From the NCBI GenBank assembly GCA_004556545.1, contig SFGO01000059.1, positions 1 through 28,617 of the forward strand: a DNA stretch of 28,617 nucleotides, given 5' to 3'. The translations under genes were made by a program, and so were the position numbers. Positions 1-7,919 of the stretch are shown one piece after another. The notes under the pieces were generated by a model. It saw nothing but the letters and a program-made list of their open reading frames with translations. It did no database searches and was not told the origin of the DNA. This stretch comes from Clostridiales bacterium (GTDB taxonomy: Bacteria > Bacillota > Clostridia > Christensenellales > Aristaeellaceae). Each line of letters opens with the position of its first letter. Positions within the stretch are counted from its first letter, which is position 1.

Positions 1-55
1 ACTTGCCATCCACAAGTGGCAGCCTTTCTTCCGCTCCCTGCTTTTCTCATGCTTG

Positions 56-85
56 AAGCCCCACTGCTGCATTGCAATGGGGCTT
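56..85 (+). terminator. Possible terminator hairpin at the left edge
   Basis: The arms AAGCCCCA (56-63) and TGGGGCTT (78-85) pair over 8 bp with a 14-nt loop, followed by ATTTGA. The T-run is weak. It could end a plus-strand gene lying mostly off the left edge. Positions 1-55 are open in two plus frames, but the fragment is too short to identify. Confidence 0.35.
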
Positions 86-98
86 ATTTGACAGGCTG

Positions 99-124
99 AG
101 CGGCGGGCCATATGGCCCGCCGCT
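99..124. terminator. Perfect GC-rich palindrome, likely intrinsic terminator
   Basis: A perfect 26-nt palindrome (arm AGCGGCGGGCCAT) is followed on the plus strand by GTTTTCTATTCTTCTTT, a reasonable T-rich tail. It starts 5 nt beyond the stop codon of the minus-strand dus gene, where it is preceded by A-rich sequence. It probably terminates plus-strand transcription from off the left edge and may also protect the dus mRNA end. Confidence 0.6.
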
Positions 125-129
125 GTTTT

Positions 130-1065
130 CTATTCTTCTTTGGCAGCCGCTTCGACAAAGGCGTTCTCCACCGCAGCCTCAAAGGCGGGATAGCGCATAG
201 CCTTGTGAACGGCCTTCAGGGTTTTGGGAGTCAGCCCCATGCCCTTGCCCAGGCTGGCCCAGACCTCCTTCATCTTGCACAGCACAAAGGCTTCCGTGCC
301 GATCTGCGCCCGATAGCCGTCATAAAGCGTCTGGTGAAAGTTCCGGAGGGCGGCAAGGCTCTCCGGCTTTCCATGATAAAGGTTCACAAGGCCCGGATGA
401 TACAGAAATCCCCTGCCGCACATGACGCTCTCCGCTTCGGGATAGCGATGTTCAAAGGCGTGCAGGTCTTCGGCGGTAAAGAGATCGCCGTTGTAGCATA
501 CGGGCAGCTTGCTTTCCCGAAGCGTGTATTCGAACCACTCCCGGTGCGGCGTTCCGCCGTATTGCTCCGCCCGGCAGCGGGGATGCAGGATCAGCCGCCG
601 GGCCGGGTAGCGGTTGAACAGCTCCAGAAGGGCGGGCCATTCCTCCGGGCTTTCCATGCCCAGCCGGGTTTTCAGGGAAACGGCCACGGGCGTTTTTTCA
701 AAAACGCCGTCCAGAAACCGTTCCAGCTCTTCGGGGTAGGCCAGCAGACCCGCGCCCCGGTGCTTCCGCACCACCGTGCCGGAGGGACAGCCCAGATTGC
801 TGTTGACCTCCGCATAGCCCAGCTTTTTCAGCTTTTCCGCTGCCCAGAGAAAATCCTCGCTGCTGTTGGATAAAATCTGCGGCACGGCCTTCATACCGGC
901 GTTGTTCTCCGGCAGCGCGTCGGCCTGCTCCCGATGGGTCAGGGTTTGGCCCCGGGGGCTCCAAAAGGGCAAAAAATACTCGTCCGCTCCATCAAAGCAG
1001 GCATGCTGAGCGCTGCGGTACAGCCAGTGGGCGATTCCCTCCATGGGGGCGAATAGAATCTTCAT
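130..1065 (-). CDS. dus: tRNA-dihydrouridine synthase
   Basis: This FMN-dependent enzyme of the Dus family (311 aa, the usual size) reduces uridines to dihydrouridine in tRNA D-loops in the cytoplasm. Seen in the sequence: the N-terminal FAPMEGI start of the TIM barrel, the family motif NLGCPSGTVVRKHRGAGLL with the catalytic Cys, the FMN/tRNA-binding KTRLG segment, and the ILHPR and CGRG motifs further on. The start is supported by AGGAAG 8 nt upstream of the ATG. The gene diverges from the AI-2E-family gene across a 154-nt AT-rich gap and ends just before the palindrome at 99-124. Which D-loop position it modifies cannot be told from sequence. Confidence 0.93.
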   Translation of the reverse strand: MKILFAPMEGIAHWLYRSAQHACFDGADEYFLPFWSPRGQTLTHREQADALPENNAGMKAVPQILSNSSEDFLWAAEKLKKLGYAEVNSNLGCPSGTVVRKHRGAGLLAYPEELERFLDGVFEKTPVAVSLKTRLGMESPEEWPALLELFNRYPARRLILHPRCRAEQYGGTPHREWFEYTLRESKLPVCYNGDLFTAEDLHAFEHRYPEAESVMCGRGFLYHPGLVNLYHGKPESLAALRNFHQTLYDGYRAQIGTEAFVLCKMKEVWASLGKGMGLTPKTLKAVHKAMRYPAFEAAVENAFVEAAAKEE

Positions 1066-1107
1066 CGGGCATCTTCCTGTTCTTTGCCAAAGTCAAAAAA
1101 GTACCGT

Positions 1108-1136
1108 TTGGATGATAACAGAAAATATGGTAAAAT
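1108..1136 (+). promoter_or_regulatory. Predicted sigma-A promoter for the AI-2E-family gene
   Basis: TTGGAT (1108-1113), a 17-nt spacer and TAAAAT (1131-1136), with a TGG extended -10 just before it. The predicted transcript would start about 75 nt upstream of the ATG at 1220. Confidence 0.6.
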
Positions 1137-1219
1137 GAAACGGCGGAAGTCAAAAAAACAGGAAAGCCATCGAAGAAAATCGAGGGATTTTCGGAGTGGA
1201 CAAAAGGGGAGGGACTTTC

Positions 1220-2356
1220 ATGGAAAAGCAAAAACACCGGGAGATTCTGCTGCTGGGCACGCTGCTGATCGTGATCTATACGGCGGTGCAGCATGCCGAC
1301 CTGGCCTGGGGGCTGGTGCTGGCGCTTCTGAAAATTCTTCAACCCTTCCTGTTCGGCGCGGGGCTGGCCTTTATTCTGAACGTCCCCATGCGCTTTTTTG
1401 AAACCAAGGTCTTTACCCGCATGAAGAAGACGAAAACCCTGCGCCGTTCGCTGTCGCTTCTGATTGTGCTGATGCTGGTGGCGCTGGTGATCTATCTGAT
1501 GGTGGCGCTGATGGCCCCGGAGATTCGCAAGGCCATCGAAAGCATTATCGTGCTTATGCCCAAGGCCTTCTCCAAGCTGAACCAATGGCTGCTTCAGTTC
1601 GACATCGACCTGAGCGGCTACGTGCAGAGCATTCTTCAAACCCCGGATCAGATTCGAAACCAGCTGGATCAGCTGCTGAATCTGGCGCTGAAGGGCGCGG
1701 TGTTCTCCACCGGCGTGATCGGCGCGGTGTATTCGTCGGTGCTGCAATTTTTCTTCACCGTCATGTTCATGATCTACTTTCTTTTCGCCAAGGAACGGCT
1801 GCAGCGGCAGCTGACCCGGGTGGGCTACGCCTATCTTCCAAAGAAAACCATGGATCGTTTGCTGGAAGTGGGCAGCCTGACCCAGCGGACGTTTTCCTCC
1901 TTTATTTCCGGCCAGTGTTTGGAAGCGCTGATTTTGGGCGGGGCGTTCTTTCTCTGCATGACGCTGTTCCGCTTCCCCTATGCGCTTCTCATCAGCGTAT
2001 TCATTGCCGTGACGGCGCTGGTGCCCGTGCTCGGCGCGTGGATCGGCTGCATTGCGGGCGCGCTGCTGATTCTGATGGTGGATCCCATGCAGGCCCTGTT
2101 GTTCGTGGTGATGTTCATCGCCCTGCAGCAGTTGGAAGGCAATCTGATCTATCCCCACGTCATGGGCAACGCCATCGGCCTGCCGTCCCTGTGGGTGCTG
2201 CTGGCCGTGGTGCTGGGCGAAGGCCTGCTGGGCATTGTGGGCATGCTGCTGTTTATCCCCCTGACGTCGGTTGTCTACACCCTGCTGCGCCAGCATGTGA
2301 ACCGGCGGCTTCAGGCCCGCTCGCTGGAGCATGTGGGGGAAAAAAACGGGGAATAA
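1220..2356 (+). CDS. AI-2E/PerM-family membrane transporter
   Basis: A 378-aa polytopic membrane protein of the AI-2E transporter (PerM/YtvI-like) family. It has an N-terminal hydrophobic pair around residues 10-55, a soluble amphipathic stretch around 110-170 (FDIDLSGYVQ region), and a C-terminal cluster of helices with the family-typical VPVLGAWIGCIAG and QQLEGNLIYPHVMG segments. Family members have been linked to export of small molecules or Na+/H+ exchange, and substrates are mostly unproven. The ATG at 1220 is preferred over the in-frame start at 1196 because GGGGAGGG lies at 1206-1213. The MGMT-like gene follows after 68 nt and probably shares the transcript, ending at the hairpin at 2931-2967. 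Confidence 0.9.
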   Translation: MEKQKHREILLLGTLLIVIYTAVQHADLAWGLVLALLKILQPFLFGAGLAFILNVPMRFFETKVFTRMKKTKTLRRSLSLLIVLMLVALVIYLMVALMAPEIRKAIESIIVLMPKAFSKLNQWLLQFDIDLSGYVQSILQTPDQIRNQLDQLLNLALKGAVFSTGVIGAVYSSVLQFFFTVMFMIYFLFAKERLQRQLTRVGYAYLPKKTMDRLLEVGSLTQRTFSSFISGQCLEALILGGAFFLCMTLFRFPYALLISVFIAVTALVPVLGAWIGCIAGALLILMVDPMQALLFVVMFIALQQLEGNLIYPHVMGNAIGLPSLWVLLAVVLGEGLLGIVGMLLFIPLTSVVYTLLRQHVNRRLQARSLEHVGEKNGE

Positions 2357-2424
2357 AAAAAGAAAAACGTCTCATTGCGTAAAAAATGAACGGCGTTTAT
2401 CATGGTTCCCGGAGGTGAGCCTTT

Positions 2425-2907
2425 ATGGCACGAGAACAGGCGAAGGACTTCAACGCCATGCTTCAGGACCCCAAGGACATGCCCAAAGTGCAGATCATCA
2501 CCGACCCGGTCAGCATTGCCAAATACGGCGGAGATCGGATGTACTTTGCCCCGCCGGCGGACTATGACGCCGTCATGAAGCGAATCCCCTATGGAAAGCT
2601 GACCACGGTAGGTGAAATCCGCGCCTATTTTGCCCGGCTGCATCAGGCGGACTTCACGGAGCCCATCACAGCAGGCATTTTCGTTTCCATCGCAGCCTGG
2701 GCCAGCAGTCAGCGGCAGGACCATCCCACGCCCTACTGGCGCACGTTAAAAGCAGATGGCGAGCTGAACCCGAAGTATCCCGGCGGCGCGGAAGCCCAGA
2801 AGGCTCTTCTGGAAGCGGAGGGGCATCAGGTGATCTGCCGCGGACGAACCCATCTGCGGTATTATGTGAAGGACTACCGGCAGGCGTTGGAAAAGCTGGC
2901 GCCCTGA
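2425..2907 (+). CDS. MGMT-family (alkyltransferase-like) DNA-binding protein
   Basis: A 160-aa protein with the C-terminal DNA-binding fold of O6-alkylguanine-DNA alkyltransferases. Residues about 50-65 (MKRIPYGKLTTVGEI) are the family helix-turn-helix entry, and the end contains DGELNPKYPGG...LLEAEGH, matching the family's SDG...YAGG...LL..EG pattern. The alkyl-acceptor motif PCHR is absent and reads TPYWR instead, so no transferable-alkyl cysteine is visible. By analogy with Atl proteins it may bind alkylated guanine and flag it for excision repair (inference). GGAGGTGA at 2411-2418 fixes the start. It lies downstream of the AI-2E-family gene and is followed by a strong terminator. Confidence 0.8.
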   Translation: MAREQAKDFNAMLQDPKDMPKVQIITDPVSIAKYGGDRMYFAPPADYDAVMKRIPYGKLTTVGEIRAYFARLHQADFTEPITAGIFVSIAAWASSQRQDHPTPYWRTLKADGELNPKYPGGAEAQKALLEAEGHQVICRGRTHLRYYVKDYRQALEKLAP

Positions 2908-2930
2908 ACGCGGCTTTTTCCAAGAAAAAT

Positions 2931-2967
2931 CCAGCCATGAGCCTAAAAGCCCATGGCTGGTTTTTTT
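2931..2967. terminator. Strong bidirectional intrinsic terminator
   Basis: CCAGCCATG (2931-2939) pairs with CATGGCTGG (2952-2960) and is followed by seven T (2961-2967). On the minus strand the hairpin is followed by ATTTTTC. It sits between the convergent MGMT-like and flavodiiron genes and can end both transcripts. Confidence 0.88.
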
Positions 2968-2978
2968 ATCAAGCGCCC

Positions 2979-4775
2979 TCAGGCGTTGGCCAGCGGTTCG
3001 AAATCCGCCGCCCCGTGCTTGCACAGCGGGCAGATAAAATCGTCCGGCAGCGTGTCGCCCTCGTAGATATAGCCGCAGACCTTGCAGACGAAGCCGGTTT
3101 TGCCCTCCGTCTGGGGCTTGGGCTTGACATGGTTCTGATAGTAGGTGTAGGTCATGGTCTCCCGGTCGTTCATGACCCGGGCCTCGGTGACGGAGCAGAT
3201 GAACATGCCGTGGGAGCCCAGATCTACATACTGCTCCACCTTCAGAGAGAAGGCCGCGTTGATGTACTTGGGCAGAATGGCCAGCCCGTTGTCCGAACGG
3301 ATGGGCGCCATACCGGCGAACTTGTCCGCCGTGCGGCCGCTCTGGAAGCCGAAGGTCTCGAAAACCTTGAAGGGCGCGTCCACGGACAGGCAGTTCACGT
3401 TCAGGATGCCCGTCTGCCGGATGACATGGTGGGAATAGTTGGCCTTGTTGATATTGACGGCGATGCGGTTGGGATTGTCGGAGACCTGCGTGACGGTATT
3501 CACGATAAGCCCGTTGTCCCGCTTGCCGTCGTTGGACGTGACCACATACAGGCCGTAGCCGATGCGGAACAGGGCGCTCATGTCGTGCTTGTCGGCCATT
3601 TCGCTGTCCCGGGCGGCGTATTCCCGGCACAGCTCCTTCGAAAGCTCGTTCAGCTGCTCCCGGTTCTCGGCCGACAGTGCGGAACGGATGGTGATGGGCG
3701 CGCCCGCGAAAATAAGGTTTTTGCTCTTTTCGAACAGGCCCTTCATCACCTTGGCGGCCATCGGCGCCCAGGAGCCGTTTTCGATCAGCGCCACCGTGCG
3801 GTTCTGGAAGTTCCGCTCGGTCAGATGCTCGATAAAGGTGCGCATGAAGGGGAAAATATCGGCGTTATAGGTAGTGGTGGCCAGCACCAGCTTTCCGTAG
3901 CGGAAAGCGTCCGCCACGGCCTGCGCCATATCGCACCGGGCCAGATCATGCACGACCACCTTCGGGCAGCCGCCCAGCCGAAGTTTTTCGGCCAGCAATT
4001 CGACGGCCTTGCCGGTGTGGCCGTATACGGAGGTATAGGCGATCATCACGCCCTCGCTCTCTACCGCGTAAGAAGACCAGGTGTTGTACAGCTCCAGCGC
4101 TTCGCCCAGATTTTCTTCCAGCACCGGGCCGTGCAGGGGGCAGATTTTTTCAATTTCCAGCGCAGCGGCCTTTTTGAGCAGGTTCTGCACCTGTGCGCCG
4201 TACTTGCCCACGATGCCGATATAGTAGCGCCGGGCCTCGTCCGCCCAATTCTCGCTCACGTCCAGCGCGCCGAACTTGCCGAAGCCGTCGGCAGAGAAAA
4301 GCACCTTGTCCGTGCTGTCGTAAGTGACCATAACCTCGGGCCAGTGAACCATGGGCGCAAACACGAAGGTCAGGGTATGCTTTCCCAGCGAAAGGGACTC
4401 GCCGTCCTTCACCACGACCTTGTTTTCGCACAGGCCGGGGCCGAAGAACTGGTCGATCATGGCGAAGGTCTTGGCGTTGGCCACGACCGCCGCTTCGGGA
4501 TAAGCGTTCAGGAAGCTGGCGATGTTGGCGGAATGATCGGGCTCCATGTGCTGCACCACCAGATAATCCGGTTTGCGCCCGCCCAGGATCACGGCCAGAT
4601 TATCCAGCCATTCATGCTGAAAATGCTGATCCACCGTGTCCATCACAGCGATTTTCTCGTCCAGAATCACATAGGAATTATAGGCCATTCCGTTGGGCAC
4701 GGTATACTGGCCCTCAAACAGGTCTACCTGATGATCGTTCACGCCTGCATAGCGAATATCGTTCGTAATGGTCAT
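2979..4775 (-). CDS. Flavodiiron protein with flavin-reductase and rubredoxin domains
   Basis: A 598-aa multidomain enzyme that reduces O2 to water and/or NO to N2O in the cytoplasm of anaerobes. Domain 1 (about 1-245) is a metallo-beta-lactamase-like diiron core with ligands visible at H76, E78, D80, H81, H144, D163 and H215. Domain 2 (about 246-390) is a flavodoxin for FMN (YTSVYGHTGK). Domain 3 (about 400-545) is flavin-reductase-like. Domain 4 (561-598) is a rubredoxin with CKVC at 564-567 and CPLC at 582-585. The protein therefore carries its own electron donors. The ATG at 4775 follows AGAAAGGAAG; the open frame continues upstream without a better start. A promoter lies at 4819-4846, and the gene is probably monocistronic. 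Confidence 0.93.
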   Translation of the reverse strand: MTITNDIRYAGVNDHQVDLFEGQYTVPNGMAYNSYVILDEKIAVMDTVDQHFQHEWLDNLAVILGGRKPDYLVVQHMEPDHSANIASFLNAYPEAAVVANAKTFAMIDQFFGPGLCENKVVVKDGESLSLGKHTLTFVFAPMVHWPEVMVTYDSTDKVLFSADGFGKFGALDVSENWADEARRYYIGIVGKYGAQVQNLLKKAAALEIEKICPLHGPVLEENLGEALELYNTWSSYAVESEGVMIAYTSVYGHTGKAVELLAEKLRLGGCPKVVVHDLARCDMAQAVADAFRYGKLVLATTTYNADIFPFMRTFIEHLTERNFQNRTVALIENGSWAPMAAKVMKGLFEKSKNLIFAGAPITIRSALSAENREQLNELSKELCREYAARDSEMADKHDMSALFRIGYGLYVVTSNDGKRDNGLIVNTVTQVSDNPNRIAVNINKANYSHHVIRQTGILNVNCLSVDAPFKVFETFGFQSGRTADKFAGMAPIRSDNGLAILPKYINAAFSLKVEQYVDLGSHGMFICSVTEARVMNDRETMTYTYYQNHVKPKPQTEGKTGFVCKVCGYIYEGDTLPDDFICPLCKHGAADFEPLANA

Positions 4776-4818
4776 AAGCCGCTTCCTTTCTGCCAGAGGG
4801 GGAAATGAGGACAGTAAA

Positions 4819-4846
4819 TTTATACCCGGCTGGAAATCAAATGAAA
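4819..4846 (-). promoter_or_regulatory. Predicted promoter of the flavodiiron gene
   Basis: On the minus strand: TTTCAT (4846-4841), a 16-nt spacer and TATAAA (4824-4819), about 43 nt upstream of the ATG. The -35 is weak, as is common for activated or derepressed stress genes (inference). Confidence 0.45.
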
Positions 4847-4920
4847 CGGGAAAATGCTTTCCGGGCAGGAAAAACTTTCGGCGAAAGCGGAAAGAAACAA
4901 AAAGAAGTGTAAAAGCAGCG

Positions 4921-4950
4921 ATCCGGGAAGCCCTCCCGAGCCTCCCGGAT
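4921..4950 (-). terminator. Probable terminator after the small RHH-like gene
   Basis: ATCCGGGA (4921-4928) pairs with TCCCGGAT (4943-4950). On the minus strand it is followed by CGCTGCTTTTACACTTCTTTTTG, an interrupted T-rich tail. It separates the 75-aa gene from the flavodiiron gene. Confidence 0.5.
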
Positions 4951-4966
4951 GCGTTATGAAGGGCCG

Positions 4967-5194
4967 TCAGTGCGGCTTTTTCGGTGCTTCGTCTTCCGGC
5001 GGCCCGCTTTTTTCCGCCTGCCAGACCAGTTGTTCCAGATATTCTCCGCTGGTCTGCCTGCGCTGCGCCGCCCGTTCCAACGCCTGCTGATAGGCCTTGC
5101 GGTCCATCTGCACGCAGACGCTCACCTTGTCCGGCGCGCACAGGTCAAACGGGGCGTCCAGCCCCTGGGTATCGGTAAAAAGTCTGCTTTTCAT
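4967..5194 (-). CDS. Small ribbon-helix-helix-like protein
   Basis: A 75-aa protein of unknown function. Residues about 24-60 have the pattern of a ribbon-helix-helix DNA-binding domain: a short beta strand (VSVCVQMDR), a helix (KAYQQALERAAQR), then TSGEYLEQLVWQAEKS. The N-terminus and the charged, proline-rich C-terminus look disordered. It is treated as real because GGAGGGAG stands 6-13 nt upstream of the ATG and the composition is protein-like. It lies between pepV and the flavodiiron gene on the same strand, so it could be a regulator or the DNA-binding half of an antitoxin; no toxin gene is adjacent. The RHH assignment is a pattern judgement. Confidence 0.6.
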   Translation of the reverse strand: MKSRLFTDTQGLDAPFDLCAPDKVSVCVQMDRKAYQQALERAAQRRQTSGEYLEQLVWQAEKSGPPEDEAPKKPH

Positions 5195-5304
5195 GGGCGC
5201 TCCCTCCGCTGCATCCTATGCCGCAGACGGCGGCAGGGTTCCGCAAACAGCTTGCCCGGCGGAGGAAGGGTCTATGCGCCGCTTCGCCGAAACGGCGGAA
5301 CGAA

Positions 5305-6672
5305 TCATTCGCCCGCCAGCTTGACGATGGCGCGGGCGATGATGCGCACGTTCTTCTTCAGGCTTTCCAGACTGATGTATTCGTTGGCCTGATGAGCCAG
5401 CTCTTCTTCTCCGGGGAAGACGCAGCCGAAAGCCACGCCCTCGTCCAGACACTTGGCATAGGTGCCGCCGCCGGTGGCCTGACATTCCCGGGGCAGGCCC
5501 GTCTCTTCGTGATAAGCGTCCAGCAGGCACTGGATCAGCCGGGAATTGGGCGCTACGTGATGCGGATCCTTCTGGGTGTCGATGGAGGCGGTCAGGCCGT
5601 CGGATACTGCGGCGGTCAGCGCGGCGCTCAGGGCCTTGTGGTCGCACAGGATGGGATAGCGGATGTCCAGCGTGGCGTACAGGCCGTTTTCCGCGTCATA
5701 GTGAAGGATGCCCAGATTGCAGGTCAGGGGGCCGCTGGTTTCGTCCTGACAGCGGATGCCCAGACTCTTGCCGTCGTACTCCATGCCGACGGTGTCCGCC
5801 AGCGTCCGCAGGCCGCCGGTCACGCCCAGTTCTTTCAGGATCAGCAACAGTTCGCCCAGCGCGTTCTTCGCCGCTTCGGGATAGGCCGCGTGGCCCGTTG
5901 CGCCCGTCGTATGCAGCTGAATAACGCCGTCCGCTACTACCGCGTCGGCCTCAAAGCCCAGCTTTCCGGCGATCTCCAGCGCCCGGGCGGCCAGCGCCTC
6001 ATCGCCATTCAGCTCGGCTTCGGCTTCGCCGGGCACCACATTGTGCCGCTCGCCCACTCGAATGGAACGAACCAGCCCGCCTTTTTCGTAGGGAGCCCGC
6101 AGGCTGACCAGCAGCATGCCCTTTTCGGTATTGATGATGGGATAGCTGGCGTCGGGGCTGAAACCGGTGCGGGGCATATCGCAGTGGGCCTTGTAGTATG
6201 CCATGTCGTCCCAGTCGGTCTCCTCGCTGCAGCCCAGGATCAGACGGACTTCCCGGTTCAGGGGAACGCCCGCTTCCCTGACGGCCAGCATGGCCAGCAG
6301 CGCCGCCACGGCGGGGCCCTTGTCGTCGCCGGAGCCGCGGGCGTAAATACGGCCGTCCTTGACCACCGGCTCAAAGGGGTCGGTATCCCAGCCGTCCCCG
6401 GCGGGCACCACGTCCAGATGGGCCAGAATGCCCAGCGGATCCTTGCCTTCCGGGCCCATGCGCACGTCGCCGGCATAGCCGTCGAAATCGCGGGTCTCAA
6501 AGCCCAGCGCCTTGGCGTCGTTTAGCGCCGTCGTCAGCATTCTGCGGGTCTCCTCGCCGAAGGGCGCGCCGGGAATGCCTTCCGTCCGAACGCTGGGAAT
6601 CCGCAGCCAGCGATCCAGCAGCTCGTTCATTTTGTCCTGCAGTTGGTCAATGATGGGGTTCAGGTCTTTCAT
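5305..6672 (-). CDS. pepV: M20-family dipeptidase PepV
   Basis: A 455-aa zinc dipeptidase (PepV/Sapep group of family M20) that hydrolyses dipeptides in the cytoplasm. Visible metal-site elements are H85 and D87 in AHLDVVP, the bridging Asp in GSGDDKG (116-117), the catalytic Glu pair E150-E151 in CSEETDW, D174 in SPDASYP, and a C-terminal His in AHQANEY. The insert between the catalytic halves is the family lid/dimerisation domain. GGGAGGTTATTTCC precedes the ATG. It is 35 nt downstream of the PatB-like gene on the same strand, so the two are probably cotranscribed; both serve amino-acid/peptide use. Confidence 0.93.
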   Translation of the reverse strand: MKDLNPIIDQLQDKMNELLDRWLRIPSVRTEGIPGAPFGEETRRMLTTALNDAKALGFETRDFDGYAGDVRMGPEGKDPLGILAHLDVVPAGDGWDTDPFEPVVKDGRIYARGSGDDKGPAVAALLAMLAVREAGVPLNREVRLILGCSEETDWDDMAYYKAHCDMPRTGFSPDASYPIINTEKGMLLVSLRAPYEKGGLVRSIRVGERHNVVPGEAEAELNGDEALAARALEIAGKLGFEADAVVADGVIQLHTTGATGHAAYPEAAKNALGELLLILKELGVTGGLRTLADTVGMEYDGKSLGIRCQDETSGPLTCNLGILHYDAENGLYATLDIRYPILCDHKALSAALTAAVSDGLTASIDTQKDPHHVAPNSRLIQCLLDAYHEETGLPRECQATGGGTYAKCLDEGVAFGCVFPGEEELAHQANEYISLESLKKNVRIIARAIVKLAGE

Positions 6673-6707
6673 GGAAATAACCTCCCTTTGGATTCATTCG
6701 GTCACAC

Positions 6708-7883
6708 TCAGTGTTTCAGCGCCGCTTCCAGCCGACGAACCGCTTCCAGCGTCTGGCTGTGGGGGCAGGCAAAATTGAAGCGCAGGAAGCCCTCTCCCGC
6801 CTCGCCGCCGAAGAAGGTACCGGGAGTGAAGGCAACGCCCGCCTGATGGGCGCGCTTCATCAGCTCCTCGGTGGTGAAGCCGTAGGCGCGCAGATCCAGC
6901 CAGCCCAGATAGGTGGCGTTCATGGGGGACAGCACCGCCTCGGGCAGACGGGCGCTCAGTTCCCGGCGCAGGAGGGCCTCCGCTTCCCGCAGATAGTCCA
7001 GCAGTCCGTCCAGCCATGCATCGCCATGGGCGTAGGCGGCTTCCGTGGCGGTCATGGCGAAGATATTGCCCTGCACCACGCCCGCATAACGCATCTGCTC
7101 TTCCAGCCGCTTCTTCAAGGCCTGATCCCGCGTCAGCAGTACGGCCTGCTGCAAACCGGCCAGATTGAAGGTCTTGCTGGCGCTGGTCATGGACAGCAGC
7201 CGGGCGTTTTCGTCCGTCACGATACGCAGGAAGGGCGTGACCTTGCCGGACAGCTCAAAATCCTCGTGAATTTCGTCGGAAACCAGCCATACGCCGTAGC
7301 GATCCAGCACGTTCCACAGGGCGCGAAGCTCGTCCTCCGACCATGCGTATCCCACGGGATTATGGGGGTTGCACAGCAGCATGACCTTGGCTCCGTCCTT
7401 GCAGGCGGCCTCGATCGCGTCCAAATCCATGCGGTAGCCGCCGTCCGGCTGACGGATCAGCGGGCAGTCCGCCAACTGACGGTTGCTGTCGCGGACGCTG
7501 GCGTAGAACGGGCCGTAACACGGCGACTGCACGATCACCTTGTCGCCGGGTTCGGTCAGGGCCAGCACCGCCGCCCGCAGACCCGTGACCACGCAGGGCA
7601 GCATCAGCTGCTGCTCCGCCGTCACCGTCAGGCCGTGGCGGCGCTGGAAAAAGCCCAGCATGGCTTCCACGGCCGATTCGCTCTGCTCGGTGTAGCCGTA
7701 CACCGGATGCGCCGCCCGCTCCGTCAGCGCCTGAACGATCTCGTCCGCGCAGCGGAAGTCCATGTCCGCCACCCACATGGGCAGCAGATCGGCGCCCTCC
7801 CGGCGGCGCAGCGCGTCCCATTTTTCGCAGTTGGTTCCCAGACGGTTCACCGGCGTGTCAAAAAAGGAAGGATCGTATTTCAT
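6708..7883 (-). CDS. PatB/MalY-family PLP-dependent C-S lyase
   Basis: A 391-aa fold-type I aminotransferase-like enzyme of the PatB/MalY (cystathionine beta-lyase) group. Such enzymes split cystathionine or cysteine conjugates to a thiol, pyruvate and ammonia. Seen: the N-terminal MWVADMDF signature of the group, N172 in CNPHNPVG, D203 in VSDEIHEDFE, the PLP lysine K237 in SASKTFNLAG, and a C-terminal RFNFACP carboxylate-binding Arg. The ATG at 7883 has AAAGGAG upstream; the in-frame ATG at 7913 has no ribosome binding site. The preceding methyltransferase gene ends 36 nt upstream. MalY-like moonlighting regulation is known in E. coli but cannot be assumed here. Confidence 0.9.
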   Translation of the reverse strand: MKYDPSFFDTPVNRLGTNCEKWDALRRREGADLLPMWVADMDFRCADEIVQALTERAAHPVYGYTEQSESAVEAMLGFFQRRHGLTVTAEQQLMLPCVVTGLRAAVLALTEPGDKVIVQSPCYGPFYASVRDSNRQLADCPLIRQPDGGYRMDLDAIEAACKDGAKVMLLCNPHNPVGYAWSEDELRALWNVLDRYGVWLVSDEIHEDFELSGKVTPFLRIVTDENARLLSMTSASKTFNLAGLQQAVLLTRDQALKKRLEEQMRYAGVVQGNIFAMTATEAAYAHGDAWLDGLLDYLREAEALLRRELSARLPEAVLSPMNATYLGWLDLRAYGFTTEELMKRAHQAGVAFTPGTFFGGEAGEGFLRFNFACPHSQTLEAVRRLEAALKH

Positions 7884-7919
7884 TTTCGGATTTCTCCTTT
7901 GTTTTTCTTGCATGCTTGG

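Noticed and set aside
99..124. Operator for dus
   Set aside because: The palindrome is GC-rich, lies after the dus stop and is followed by a T-rich tail on the plus strand, which fits a terminator better.
992..2332. Long open frame on the minus strand opposite the AI-2E-family gene
   Set aside because: It is His/Gln-rich with no family pattern, and mirrors the codon structure of a clearly recognised plus-strand membrane protein.
2937..4808. 623-codon open frame on the plus strand
   Set aside because: It lies antisense to the flavodiiron gene, starts inside a terminator hairpin and has no ribosome binding site or recognisable domain.
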